Shown: positions 1 to 7,368, numbered from the stretch's first letter. The stretch: DNA of 35,601 nt from an uncultured Collinsella sp. (GCA_905209765.1 CAJLUE010000011.1:1-35601); one strand, 5' to 3'. Notes: a model not told the origin generated them from the letters alone. Translations and numbers: made by a program.

Positions 1-523
1 CGCCCGTCACCAGACGAGCGCGGTGCACCTGCGCGAGCGATGCGCTACCAAGCGGATTGGGGTCGATCGCATCGAACATCTCCCCCAGGCGCAAGCCGTA
101 TTCCTCTTCCAAGCAGCGGAGCACTACCTCGTACGGCACCGGCTCCACGTCGGAGCGCAGGCGACGCAGCTCGTCGCAAAACCGTTGCGGCAAAATCTCG
201 GAGCGGTTAGCCAGAATCTGCCCCATCTTGACGAACATGGGGCCGAGCTCTTCGAGCAGGCGGCGTAGGCGCACCGGCGTGAGGTTGTCCCACACGCGGT
301 ACTTTTTGATCAGGCGAACAATCTGCCCGATACGTTCGCGGCGGCCCGCCGGCGTGAGCTGGTATTCCTCGTCCGGCGCCATCGCGTCGGGCTCCTCGGG
401 GACCATATCGACAGCGCGCGGCTTCTTGCGAGCGCCCGAGACGGCGGCCTCAACCTCATCGACAACCGCCGTCTCGTCACCCAAGGGATCTAGATTGTTG
501 TAATCGGTGGTGGAATCTGCCAT
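1..523 (-). CDS. ABC1/AarF/UbiB-family atypical kinase, N-terminal part (runs off the left edge)
   Basis: The frame starts at ATG 523 and stays open to position 1, giving about 174 residues. After an acidic, probably disordered N-terminus of about 55 residues, the sequence matches the start of ABC1/UbiB kinases. It has the conserved stretch LGPMFVKMGQILANRSEILP at about residues 93-112, and then DPNPLGSASLAQVHRA, the Ala-rich nucleotide-binding loop that replaces the glycine-rich loop in this family. The catalytic part lies outside the window. In bacteria with quinones these proteins assist ubiquinone/menaquinone synthesis or lipid homeostasis; the substrate here is unknown. The start lies 8 nt after the stop of the phasin-like gene, so the two are probably co-transcribed. 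The ribosome binding site is weak, which suggests coupling to the upstream gene. Confidence 0.85.
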   Translation of the reverse strand, partial: MADSTTDYNNLDPLGDETAVVDEVEAAVSGARKKPRAVDMVPEEPDAMAPDEEYQLTPAGRRERIGQIVRLIKKYRVWDNLTPVRLRRLLEELGPMFVKMGQILANRSEILPQRFCDELRRLRSDVEPVPYEVVLRCLEEEYGLRLGEMFDAIDPNPLGSASLAQVHRARLVTG

Positions 524-531
524 CTGCGCTG

Positions 532-948
532 CTACTCGGCTTCTTCGGCGTCCTCTGCGTCGTCGGGCTCAACAGACTCGACGGGCACCGAGGTCACGTT
601 GTCCTCGACCGAATCGACGATGTCGCGCACATGGGCCAGGAAGGCCGTGCGCTCGGGGCCGGTCATAACGCGGACGCGGGCCAGGATGAGCTCGTCGAGC
701 ACGCGCTGTGCCGCAGTCTCGCCCTGCATGCCCAGACGCTCGGTCAGGTCGGAGATGGTGCCACCCGCCTGCTCGAACATATCGGACACGCTGCGGGCGA
801 TATCGGGGGTACCGGCATCCTTGCGGACCTGCTCACCCTTGGTACCGAGGTCGTCAAGGACCTTCTTGCCGCCCTCGACGGCAACGGCGGCGGCGCCGAA
901 GCCCACGTTGATGGCGCCGTTAACAAGCTGATCGAGTTTCATAACCAT
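532..948 (-). CDS. phasin-like small helical protein
   Basis: A 138-residue protein with a short hydrophobic Gly/Ala segment near the N-terminus (about residues 10-24). A long amphipathic helical region follows, and then a strongly acidic tail rich in Asp and Glu. This layout resembles phasin or PhaF-like proteins that coat polyester granules or interact with membranes, but I see no diagnostic motif. ATG 948 is chosen because GGAG sits 6 nt upstream of it; an in-frame TTG at 960 overlaps that GGAG and is less likely. The gene lies directly upstream of the ABC1 kinase gene (8-nt gap), so the two products may act at the same membrane. An alternative description is simply a conserved hypothetical coiled-coil protein. 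Confidence 0.7.
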   Translation of the reverse strand: MVMKLDQLVNGAINVGFGAAAVAVEGGKKVLDDLGTKGEQVRKDAGTPDIARSVSDMFEQAGGTISDLTERLGMQGETAAQRVLDELILARVRVMTGPERTAFLAHVRDIVDSVEDNVTSVPVESVEPDDAEDAEEAE

Positions 949-983
949 GGTTGGCTCCAATCATGAACAATTGCATTGGCCTT

Positions 984-1013
984 CTTGTACCCAAGATTGG
1001 GCGAACGACACAA
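984..1013 (-). promoter_or_regulatory. candidate promoter of the phasin-like/ABC1 kinase operon
   Basis: Read on the minus strand there is TTGTGT, an 18-nt spacer, then TACAAG, ending 36 nt upstream of ATG 948. The spacer contains a palindrome (CCCAA-2 nt-TTGGG, 990-1001) that could be an operator. Both hexamers are imperfect, so this is tentative. Confidence 0.3.
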
Positions 1014-1096
1014 AATCGTTTTACCGCCGGGATAGAAATCGAGCGGGGCAAAGCCTTTGACGGCGTTTGCCTCGCTCGCTCGTTGCAAGGTCGTCT

Positions 1097-2620
1097 TTAC
1101 CTCACGTTGTCGTTCATCGCGAAGGAGTTCTTCATGGCGCAGCTCGTGGTGTAGAGCACCTTGCCCAACAGAGCATCGGTCTCCACCCGCACGCGCTCGG
1201 CAAACTCCTCGTTGGCGCGGGCGAGCTCGGCGGGAACCTCGGCCTCGGGCAGCGCGGCTACGACAGCGTCAACGTCGTGAATCTGCTTGTGGCCCATGCC
1301 GCCGACCTTCTCCTGATAATCCTCGACTGCGCGACCGCACTCATGGAAGCGGACGTCAGCCAGCGCGCCGATCAGGCGGTTGGCCCAGTAGAAATTCTCG
1401 GACGTCACGCGAGCCTGCGTGTCGGCATAGTACTCGGGCATGGTCTCGACGTTGGCGTACAGCGGCACGAGCGCGTTAAACGAGTTGGAGCCAAACGCCA
1501 TCCACTGCACGGCGCGATACGCCGGCTGCGCATAGGGGCGCAGCTGCAGCACGGCGAGCTGACTGTTGCGATTGATGCCGATAGGACGATAGGCGCCGCG
1601 TGTGGCGGGTGTACCCTTGCTGCCGTAACAGTCGTACTCCGTGCCCTGGTAGTGGCTCGAAAGCACGTATTTGATGTCCTCGATGGTCACCTTGCGCTCG
1701 GGCACGCGGCTCCAGGGGATATCGTCGCTCTCGGGCGTGTAGTCGGCCTCAGGACCGTCCCACACATCGCTGGGGTTGAGGCAGCGCTGCATGTACCAGG
1801 CGCGCGGCGTGTTATAGACGTGGTCGCTGTCGCTGTGCGAGCCAAAGGCCTCGCGCGGGTTGAAGACCGTCGCCGGACCGTCGCCCTCGACGCCCAGCGT
1901 CAGGTCCAGATGCCACTCGGCCATCCAGGAGCGAAGGTCGGCAGAGCACATGTGGTCGGTCTGAGCGCCCTCGGCGTCATCCAGGTCAAAGCTGTCAATG
2001 CCCAGCTGGTTAGGCATGGTCACATAGGCGTCATCGGGCACGCGCTTGGCGATCCAGTGATGCCCGCCGATGGTCTCGAGCCACCAGATCTCGTCAACGT
2101 CACTAAAGGCAATGCCATTGTTCTCGTAAGTGCCGTAGCGCTCGAGGAGATCGCCCAGGATACGCACGCCGTCGCGGGCAGACTTGGCGTACGGCAGCAC
2201 CAAGGTCACCATATCCTCCTCGCCCAGTCCGCCGGGCTGCGCCGGAACATAGCCGTCCTCGCCCTCGTTGCCCTTGGCGGGCACATAGTCCACAAGCGGA
2301 TCGGCGCCGCAAACGCGCTCGTTGGTGGTGAGCGTCTCGGTTGCGGACATGCCAACATTGAGCTCGTTGAAACCGGCCTCGGCCCAAATGCCGTGCCCGG
2401 GAACGACGTCGGGGACGCTCGTGTAGCGCATGGGGTTGTCGGGCAGCTCAACGGTCAGGTGGCTCAGGACGCTCGTGTAGACACGAGGCTGCTCGTCGGG
2501 ATGTACCACGCGCATGCGCTTGGGCTCAAACACCCCGTTGGACGAGTCCTCATTGCGGGCGACAAGCGTCGACCCGTCGTAGCTCGCGTTCTTACCAACC
2601 AAAATCGTTGTGCACGGCAT
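1097..2620 (-). CDS. pepD: C69-family dipeptidase (N-terminal nucleophile hydrolase)
   Basis: A 507-residue protein that hydrolyses dipeptides, like lactobacillal PepD. The N-terminus carries the family signature Cys-Thr-Thr-Ile-Leu-Val-Gly-Lys then SYDGSTLVARNED. Cys3 is the expected N-terminal nucleophile, exposed once the leading Met-Pro is removed. The length is normal for the family (about 470-510). ATG 2620 is preferred over ATG 2626 because AAGGAGG abuts the upstream ATG with no spacer but lies 6 nt before the second. No signal peptide is visible, so a cytoplasmic role in peptide nitrogen supply is likely. The gene stands alone: 148 nt separate it from the phasin-like gene, and the 2708-2937 inverted-repeat element lies upstream. 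Confidence 0.9.
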   Translation of the reverse strand: MPCTTILVGKNASYDGSTLVARNEDSSNGVFEPKRMRVVHPDEQPRVYTSVLSHLTVELPDNPMRYTSVPDVVPGHGIWAEAGFNELNVGMSATETLTTNERVCGADPLVDYVPAKGNEGEDGYVPAQPGGLGEEDMVTLVLPYAKSARDGVRILGDLLERYGTYENNGIAFSDVDEIWWLETIGGHHWIAKRVPDDAYVTMPNQLGIDSFDLDDAEGAQTDHMCSADLRSWMAEWHLDLTLGVEGDGPATVFNPREAFGSHSDSDHVYNTPRAWYMQRCLNPSDVWDGPEADYTPESDDIPWSRVPERKVTIEDIKYVLSSHYQGTEYDCYGSKGTPATRGAYRPIGINRNSQLAVLQLRPYAQPAYRAVQWMAFGSNSFNALVPLYANVETMPEYYADTQARVTSENFYWANRLIGALADVRFHECGRAVEDYQEKVGGMGHKQIHDVDAVVAALPEAEVPAELARANEEFAERVRVETDALLGKVLYTTSCAMKNSFAMNDNVR

Positions 2621-2626
2621 GCGCAT

Positions 2627-2633
2627 CCTCCTT
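2627..2633 (-). promoter_or_regulatory. ribosome binding site that decides the dipeptidase start
   Basis: AAGGAGG on the minus strand ends immediately before one ATG (2626) and 6 nt before the next (2620). Only the second has workable spacing, which makes the nucleophile Cys3 rather than Cys5. Confidence 0.7.
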
Positions 2634-2707
2634 GAGCGAAGAAATTAAATGGCAACAGTGTATCGCTTTGGCTCAAAAAGGGCGAAGCCACAGCTCCGGC
2701 AACCCCT

Positions 2708-2937
2708 GTGGTCAAAAAATGCCAAATATGAGTACTGTCACCAATTTAGTAGTAGCAAATTTCCTTGTAACGAGTGCCAGAAATCCCCATTTGTGAAAAA
2801 GTAAGACAACGTTATTCCCCATAGGTTCAATAAAATGGGCTCCCTAGCGATAATGAATATCGCTAGGGAGCCCAAATCTCATAAAACATATGTGACTATC
2901 TTGGCAACAGTACTCATATTTGGCGTTTTTTGACCAC
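2708..2937. repeat. 230-bp intergenic element with 31-37 bp near-perfect inverted ends
   Basis: The left arm (2708-2738) and right arm (2907-2937) are inverted copies over 31 nt with one difference. The match extends to 37 nt (2708-2744 and 2901-2937) with three differences, all transitions. The arms contain an A6/T6 run and the core CCAAATATGAGTACTGT. About 160 nt lie between the arms, including the perfect hairpin at 2837-2873. Apart from this element, the gap between the dipeptidase and folD (2621-2974) holds nothing I recognise. It could be a non-autonomous MITE-like element, an invertible segment or a large structured terminator; no transposase is present. Confidence 0.8.
2837..2873. terminator. 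perfect 16-bp hairpin downstream of fchA-folD
   Basis: The stem arms 2837-2852 and 2858-2873 are perfectly complementary, with a 5-nt loop. On the minus strand the stem is followed by ATTTTATT, consistent with termination of the fchA-folD transcript about 100 nt after the folD stop. The plus-strand side is A-rich with few T residues, so it is probably most effective on the minus strand. Confidence 0.6.
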
Positions 2938-2974
2938 GTGGTATATGGCTAACCCCTCAAACAGCCCAAAACGC

Positions 2975-3829
2975 CTATTCCGATGCACGCTCCGCCGCCT
3001 CGATCACGTGCTTGGCGAGAATCGCAGTGGTCACAGCCCCCACGCCGCCCGGCACGGGTGTGATGGCGTTAACGATCGGCTCCGCGGCATCAAAATCGAC
3101 GTCGCCGACCAGCTTGCCGGCGGCCTCATCCCAGTTGATGCCCACATCGATGATCGTCTGGCCCTCGCGAACCGCGTCCACACCAATCGTGCGCGCGCGT
3201 CCAACGGCCGCAACCACAATATCAGCCGCACGGCACTCGGCAGCCAAGTCGCGCGTATGCGTATGGCACGTCGTCACTGTGGCATTGCGAGCCGTAAGCA
3301 TGGCGGCAACGGGACGGCCAATCACCAGCGACCGACCAACGACCGCGACCTTGGCCCCATCCAGCTCAACGCCGTAATGGTCCAGCAACGCCAGCACAGC
3401 CTCCGCTGTGCAGGGGGCAAAGCCCTCGCCACGCCCCGAAAGCGTGGTAAGCAGCGAGGCCGGCGTCATGGAGTCAACATCCTTGGCAGGATCGAGTGCC
3501 GCGGCAACTGCATCCTCGTCAAGCCCAACGGGCAACGGACGAAACATCAGGCAGCCATGAACAGCAGGGTCGGCATTGATGCCCTCGATAGCAGCCATCA
3601 GCTCGTCCTGCGAAACATCGGAGGGAAGCAATACGCGGCGAGCCTCAATGCCAACCTTCTCGCAGCGCTTGAGTGCACCGCGCTCGTAGGACAGGTCGTC
3701 CTCGCGCTCGCCTACACGGACAATGGCCAGCGTCGGCACAACGCCGCGCTCGCGCAAAGCCACGCAGCGAGCAGCGAGCTCCTCGGTCAAAGCACGGGCA
3801 ACGGGAGCACCCTTGAGTAGCTCGGCCAT
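2975..3829 (-). CDS. folD: FolD-family methylenetetrahydrofolate dehydrogenase, probably lacking cyclohydrolase activity
   Basis: A 284-residue protein with the FolD fold: KDVDS (116-120), PCT (139-141), the nucleotide-binding GRSLVIGRP (165-173) and PVPGGVGAVT (258-267). Two key positions differ from bifunctional FolD. In the Tyr-x3-Lys catalytic motif (E. coli Tyr52/Lys56) the Tyr is kept (Tyr48) but the Lys is Ala52. In the VQLPLP motif (Gln98) the Gln is Phe96. Yeast Mtd1p, a monofunctional NAD-dependent dehydrogenase, is likewise substituted at these two positions. The likely reaction is therefore methylene-THF to methenyl-THF (or the reverse), with hydrolysis done elsewhere. ATG 3829 has AGGGG 6 nt upstream and starts 2 nt after the fchA stop. 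Cofactor preference cannot be read from the sequence. Confidence 0.9.
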   Translation of the reverse strand: MAELLKGAPVARALTEELAARCVALRERGVVPTLAIVRVGEREDDLSYERGALKRCEKVGIEARRVLLPSDVSQDELMAAIEGINADPAVHGCLMFRPLPVGLDEDAVAAALDPAKDVDSMTPASLLTTLSGRGEGFAPCTAEAVLALLDHYGVELDGAKVAVVGRSLVIGRPVAAMLTARNATVTTCHTHTRDLAAECRAADIVVAAVGRARTIGVDAVREGQTIIDVGINWDEAAGKLVGDVDFDAAEPIVNAITPVPGGVGAVTTAILAKHVIEAAERASE

Positions 3830-3831
3830 GG

Positions 3832-4464
3832 CTATCCCCTCTTCCTTGCGGCATCGGCAGCACGGCGCGCCAGCGCATCGGCGCGCGGCAGCCACGTATC
3901 CAGCAGCTCATCGCACGCCGCCTCGAGCTCCTCGGCGCGGGCGCGATCCTTCATAGACGTGGTGTTCGCAAAGAGCGTCAAGCTCGCGCCCTGCATGGCG
4001 GCGCGGCAGAACACGGCTCCGCACGCCACATCGGACAGCAGCTGTCGGGAGCCCTTGTCCGCCATGTCCTCGAGCAGCGCCAGCGCGCGTCCGCAGGTAT
4101 CCATGATCCGATATGGCGGCATGGCGGCCACGTGCAACGCATCCTGAATCGCCGCGGGTCGAGCGGGGTCATCACGAGGAATGCCGTATGCCGCAGACAC
4201 CTGGCCGTACGCACGAACGTCCTCGGCAACCAGACCCACAAGCTCCTGAGCCAGCTCGTCTGCCTGGGCAAACGCGTGCGTCAGATCGTCTGCGCGATCG
4301 GCAAGCGCGGGGTTCGTCGCGCCATAGCGAGCAACCATCCCGCACAGCGAGGCACCCAGTGCTCCCACAAACGCGCTGGCGCTGCCGCCGCCGGGAACCG
4401 GCTCGCGCGCGGCAAGCGCCTCGGCAAAACCGCGACAGGTTTTATCCATCATCTCTTGGCTCAT
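3832..4464 (-). CDS. fchA: cyclodeaminase/cyclohydrolase-family protein, probable methenyl-THF cyclohydrolase
   Basis: A 210-residue all-helical protein matching the stand-alone cyclodeaminase domain family (FTCD C-terminal domain, methylotroph and acetogen FchA; usually about 205-215 aa). The signature EPVPGGGSASAFVGALGASL lies at about residues 20-39, and a conserved NTTSMKD segment lies near the C-terminus. Family members either deaminate formimino-THF in histidine breakdown or hydrolyse methenyl-THF to 10-formyl-THF. No hutH/hutU/hutI-type or formiminotransferase gene is nearby. The gene is instead tightly coupled to a folD lacking the cyclohydrolase residues, so cyclohydrolase is the better inference. 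ATG 4464 is preceded by AGAGGTG. An upstream extension to 4551 would run through a terminator and is rejected. Confidence 0.88.
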   Translation of the reverse strand: MSQEMMDKTCRGFAEALAAREPVPGGGSASAFVGALGASLCGMVARYGATNPALADRADDLTHAFAQADELAQELVGLVAEDVRAYGQVSAAYGIPRDDPARPAAIQDALHVAAMPPYRIMDTCGRALALLEDMADKGSRQLLSDVACGAVFCRAAMQGASLTLFANTTSMKDRARAEELEAACDELLDTWLPRADALARRAADAARKRG

Positions 4465-4512
4465 CGAAACACCTCTGCCTAGAGCGCCGGTCGCCACGGA
4501 CCGCGCCGGAAT

Positions 4513-4551
4513 AAAAAATGGGACAACGACGCCAGGAAGCGGTTGTCCCAT
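4513..4551 (-). terminator. intrinsic terminator after the zinc-ribbon membrane protein gene
   Basis: On the minus strand a perfect 10-bp stem (ATGGGACAAC with GTTGTCCCAT, 4518-4551, 14-nt loop) is followed by TTTTTTATT. It lies between the stop at 4649 and the fchA start at 4464. The fchA promoter must therefore sit in the roughly 50 nt after it, or fchA depends on readthrough. Confidence 0.85.
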
Positions 4552-4648
4552 TCATCGATCTTGTCCAAGTCAGTCTAGCCCATAAGACAAAGGCTGTCAG
4601 GAGCTCTGGCTATCGGCGTTTCCGATTGCCGGCTATAGGCACGGGCGC

Positions 4649-5488
4649 CTAGTCCACCTGAAACGTCGGCAGCAGCGTGTCGATAATCTTCGACCCCATG
4701 TCGCGGTTTGCAGTCGAGTACTCCAAATGCGCCGTGGCGACCGTCGAGTCCGTGACAATCGTCTTTGTGTACGTAATCGTGTCGCCCTCGCGCCACGAAA
4801 CCACGTACCAGTTGTCGCCCTCCGCGGTATAGAGGTCGGCCTTGCCCGAGGTGTCCTCATCGACAAACATCTCGTGTGCAGTTTCGTCGTTAACGTTGAC
4901 GTAGCCAGACAGGCCGATCACAAAACCCGTCTCCGGATCCTCATACCTGGCACCACTGCCGCTGGGAGTATCTTCCATCTCAAAGCGATTGGGAATCGAC
5001 ATGCTATAAGGATGCATGTCGTTCGTGTACGTATGCACGTCGGTCAGGTAATCGTCCGAATCGCCCGAACCGTAGTATGCCGACTCGTCCTCGGGAACGG
5101 CCTCGTCATCGGACGACGAGGGTTCCTTGGTCTTGGACTTGTCGCTCTTCTTCTTGGCAGAAGAATCTTTCTCGTCCGAAGACCCGGTATCGACCACCGA
5201 AATCTGCGTGCCGGAGCTCTTTGACCCGTTGAGCACCGTAAGCGCAAACACCGTGCCGCCGCCGATGAGGACCACAGCAGCACATGCCACAGCGATAATG
5301 ACCGGCGCCTTGCTCTTGGGCTTTTGAGGCGCAGGAGCGACCGGCGGCATCGACTGGGTCAGGCCCGGGGCAGAGGAAGGACCAGCGCCCGTAGGCGTCG
5401 GCGCGGAGCCACCCGCCAGCGAGGCCCCACAGTGCGTACAAAACGTCGATCCATCAGGCACTTGCTGTCCGCATTTTTGACAGAACAT
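4649..5488 (-). CDS. zinc-ribbon, single-pass membrane protein of unknown function
   Basis: A 279-residue protein. It begins with a compact zinc ribbon (Cys3, Cys6, Cys17, Cys20). A Pro/Ala-rich linker follows, then one transmembrane helix at about residues 62-86 and a Ser/Lys/Asp-rich low-complexity stretch to about 150. The C-terminal domain of about 120 residues is probably extracytoplasmic (zinc ribbon inside, domain outside). I do not recognise the outer domain; its PYSMSIPNRF start resembles modules found in cell-surface lipoproteins. The same ribbon-linker-helix plan recurs in the 14138-16150 product, which shares PDGSTFC in the ribbon. Both genes also carry the same 13-nt palindrome upstream. 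The gene is monocistronic, with a terminator at 4513-4551. Confidence 0.8.
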   Translation of the reverse strand: MFCQKCGQQVPDGSTFCTHCGASLAGGSAPTPTGAGPSSAPGLTQSMPPVAPAPQKPKSKAPVIIAVACAAVVLIGGGTVFALTVLNGSKSSGTQISVVDTGSSDEKDSSAKKKSDKSKTKEPSSSDDEAVPEDESAYYGSGDSDDYLTDVHTYTNDMHPYSMSIPNRFEMEDTPSGSGARYEDPETGFVIGLSGYVNVNDETAHEMFVDEDTSGKADLYTAEGDNWYVVSWREGDTITYTKTIVTDSTVATAHLEYSTANRDMGSKIIDTLLPTFQVD

Positions 5489-5527
5489 CGTTCGACCTTT
5501 CGTGGTTTAGCTTTTGTCACAGCCAAG

Positions 5528-5564
5528 TCTATACGCCCCCACCCAGGGCGCTGTTGCGCAACAT
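5528..5564 (-). promoter_or_regulatory. candidate promoter with 13-nt palindrome upstream of the zinc-ribbon gene
   Basis: The palindromic TGTTGCGCAACAT (5552-5564) is followed on the minus strand, after 18 nt, by a possible -10 box TATAGA (5528-5533). The palindrome occupies the -35 position. The identical 13-mer occurs at 16232-16244 with a 19-nt spacing to TACGGT, also ahead of a zinc-ribbon membrane protein gene. It could be an activator or repressor site. Confidence 0.5.
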
Positions 5565-5611
5565 GAAAAAGCCGATGCCGAGCCGTGCCGTCCCATGCGC
5601 CTGCCCCAAAC

Positions 5612-5630
5612 ATGGGACATATGGCCCACC
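5612..5630 (+). promoter_or_regulatory. conserved element upstream of lipoprotein gene 1
   Basis: ATGGGACATATGGCCCACC matches the sequence at 6588-6606 in 18 of 19 positions, the latter lying upstream of the paralogous second lipoprotein gene. TGGG and CCCA form a small inverted repeat with an 8-nt spacer, which looks like an operator. The distance to the start codon differs (210 nt here, 72 nt at the second copy). Confidence 0.45.
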
Positions 5631-5840
5631 TTTCGAGACTCCCGGGCAGCACAAGCTGGGGCATATCTATAAGTAAGGAACCCGTTGGGACACGGCCACT
5701 CAACGGCCGAAAACTAAGAACGGAGGTATCGCCGCACCACACACAACGACATCCGTCACGCTTGCGAATAGCAACATACACCAACGGCTCCAACAACCCG
5801 CGGCGCCGTGATGTCATCGGCAGACAAGGAGGACGCCACC

Positions 5841-6452
5841 ATGAAGAAAAAGACCCTATCGATCCTTTCCCTTTGCATCGCCCTCTTTGCCGCGTTTGCC
5901 CTTGTCGGCTGCGGCGGAAGTGCGTCAAGCGGAGGCGGGGGCAGCAGCGCATCCAAGAGCGAAGGCAAGGAAAAAGCTCCCGTCGCCAAGAAGACCGACT
6001 TTATCTGGTTTAAGGTCGAGATGCCCGAGGGCGCTGGCGTAAGCGACTCCGCTGGCAAGAATCCCGACAAGGTCCAGCTCACTTTCCCCGAAGACGAGAA
6101 CGGTTCGGCCGATCGCTTTATCCCCGTTTGGAAAAAAGCGCTGACGGCAGAGGAATCCCACGCCGACCAGGCAGAAAAGAAAGGTGATACGTTCCAGTGG
6201 AAGGATGGCGGGTCCGTCGAGTATAACGGCAGGACGTGGCTCGTCGGAACGTACGAGGACAACAGCGGCGTCTCAACCCTCCTCTTTACCGACGTTGAGC
6301 CGGGAAGCGTTTACGTCCTCATCTCGAACTTCGATCTGCATAAGAAAGAAGCCGAAGCGCTCCTCAACTCCATCGAGTTTCCCGATGACATGGCGAAGGC
6401 AGTTGCCGAGGCACGCGAAGTCGAGATTTCGAGCATCGAGATCAAGCATTAG
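5841..6452 (+). CDS. surface lipoprotein, first of two tandem paralogues
   Basis: A 203-residue protein with a lipoprotein signal peptide: basic MKKK start, hydrophobic core, lipobox LVGC with lipidated Cys24, then a Gly/Ser-rich tether. The mature domain contains TDFIWFKVEMPEG, DRFIPV, YNGRTW and SVYV segments that recur in the 6679-7272 product, so the two arose by duplication. The domain starts like the C-terminal domain of the 4649-5488 protein in being a small beta-rich module, but I cannot name the family. ATG 5841 has AAGGAGG 8 nt upstream; an in-frame ATG at 5808 lacks a ribosome binding site. It is likely a membrane-tethered, cell-surface protein; ligand unknown. Confidence 0.85.
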   Translation: MKKKTLSILSLCIALFAAFALVGCGGSASSGGGGSSASKSEGKEKAPVAKKTDFIWFKVEMPEGAGVSDSAGKNPDKVQLTFPEDENGSADRFIPVWKKALTAEESHADQAEKKGDTFQWKDGGSVEYNGRTWLVGTYEDNSGVSTLLFTDVEPGSVYVLISNFDLHKKEAEALLNSIEFPDDMAKAVAEAREVEISSIEIKH

Positions 6453-6505
6453 GGGCTCGCACGCAGCATCGCATGCGCAGTCATTAAATGATCGGACGCC
6501 CAGCC

Positions 6506-6541
6506 AGGGGAGGATCGGATCGGCCGGCCCTCCCCTCTTTT
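6506..6541 (+). terminator. intrinsic terminator after lipoprotein gene 1
   Basis: The stem AGGGGAGG/CCTCCCCT (6506-6513 and 6529-6536) is followed by CTTTT. It lies about 55 nt after the stop, so the two lipoprotein genes are separate transcription units. Confidence 0.7.
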
Positions 6542-6587
6542 ACGCCCGGGCATATTGCCACTTGTCGGCGCAAATCCGGCCCCCAGA

Positions 6588-6606
6588 ATGGGACACATGG
6601 CCCACC
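6588..6606 (+). promoter_or_regulatory. conserved element upstream of lipoprotein gene 2
   Basis: ATGGGACACATGGCCCACC differs from the copy at 5612-5630 by one transition. It sits 72 nt before the start codon, where it could overlap a promoter. It was probably duplicated together with the gene and retained. Confidence 0.45.
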
Positions 6607-6678
6607 CGAACGAGCCGCTCGCGCGTACAGTAAAGGCAGGTAATCCATGGGCGGTTACAGATCGAGGAGGACACGACC

Positions 6679-7272
6679 ATGAAAAAGAAGGCCTTTGCGA
6701 TTCTCACCCTCTGCATCAGTCTCTTTGCCGCAGTTGCCCTGGTGGGCTGCGGTGGCAGCGGCGGCGCTACCGGAAGTGGCGGTGGCGGCGGAGCAGAAAA
6801 ACCAGCCGTGGATATGAGGACCGACTTCATTTGGTTTAAGGTCGAGGTCCCCGAGGGCGTCGAGATCACCGACGTTGCCGGCGACACGGCCGATAGGGCC
6901 CAGTTTAAGTTCGCCGAGAGCGAGCACGCCAGCGACCGCTTCATCCCCGTCTTCGATCCTGACAAGAACGCCGATGAACTGTTCGACTACGAGGCCAAAT
7001 GGAAGGCCAACTCTGGATGGACCGAGAGCGATCCCGTTAAGTACAACGGCAAGACCTGGCGCAGTGCCTACTTCACGCACTCGGGCGGCGTAACGACCGA
7101 GTACTTCACCGACGTTGACGGCGGCAGTGTGTACGTGCGCATCGACAACGTCGAGGAACACAAGGACGCCGTCGAGACCATGATGAAGTCCCTGGAGTTT
7201 GCCGATGATATCGCCGAGGCAAAGACCGAGGCCATGGATGTTAAGCTCGAGGATATCGAGATTAAGCGCTAA
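6679..7272 (+). CDS. surface lipoprotein, second of two tandem paralogues
   Basis: A 197-residue paralogue of the preceding gene. It has the same signal peptide design (MKKK, LVGC lipobox, Cys24) and a poly-Gly tether, followed by TDFIWFKVEVPEG, SDRFIPV, YNGKTW and SVYVRIDN segments in the same order. GAGGAGG lies 8 nt upstream of ATG 6679. The signal peptides and core strands are well conserved while the loops have diverged, which suggests an old duplication under selection. The function is unknown; surface display is inferred from the lipobox alone. It is followed by a strong terminator at 7310-7348. Confidence 0.85.
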   Translation: MKKKAFAILTLCISLFAAVALVGCGGSGGATGSGGGGGAEKPAVDMRTDFIWFKVEVPEGVEITDVAGDTADRAQFKFAESEHASDRFIPVFDPDKNADELFDYEAKWKANSGWTESDPVKYNGKTWRSAYFTHSGGVTTEYFTDVDGGSVYVRIDNVEEHKDAVETMMKSLEFADDIAEAKTEAMDVKLEDIEIKR

Positions 7273-7309
7273 AGCTCCAACGGCATGCAGCAGCGCCGTT
7301 TTAGCTCAG

Positions 7310-7348
7310 CCGGGATGCAAGGTGCGACTCCTTGCATCCCGGTTTTTT
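7310..7348 (+). terminator. strong intrinsic terminator after lipoprotein gene 2
   Basis: A perfect 13-bp stem (CCGGGATGCAAGG with its complement, 7-nt loop, 7310-7342) is followed by TTTTTT. It ends 76 nt after the stop codon. Confidence 0.9.
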
Positions 7349-7368
7349 GTGTTCGCGAAAGCGCCCGG

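Larger units (their letters stand above)
5489..5840. other. 352-nt divergent intergenic region
   Basis: The region separates the zinc-ribbon gene (minus) from the first lipoprotein gene (plus). It holds the palindromic promoter element at 5528-5564 and the 19-nt element at 5612-5630. At about 5685-5706 a related TGGGACACGGCC is framed by CGTTG/CAACG. I see no RNA gene or credible small ORF. A TATAAG at about 5669 could be part of a promoter for the lipoprotein gene. Confidence 0.5.

Noticed and set aside
1067..2635. Long plus-strand open frame opposite the dipeptidase gene
   Set aside because: It is antisense to a clear C69 dipeptidase. Its composition is what a high-GC complementary frame gives, and it has no recognisable domain or ribosome binding site.
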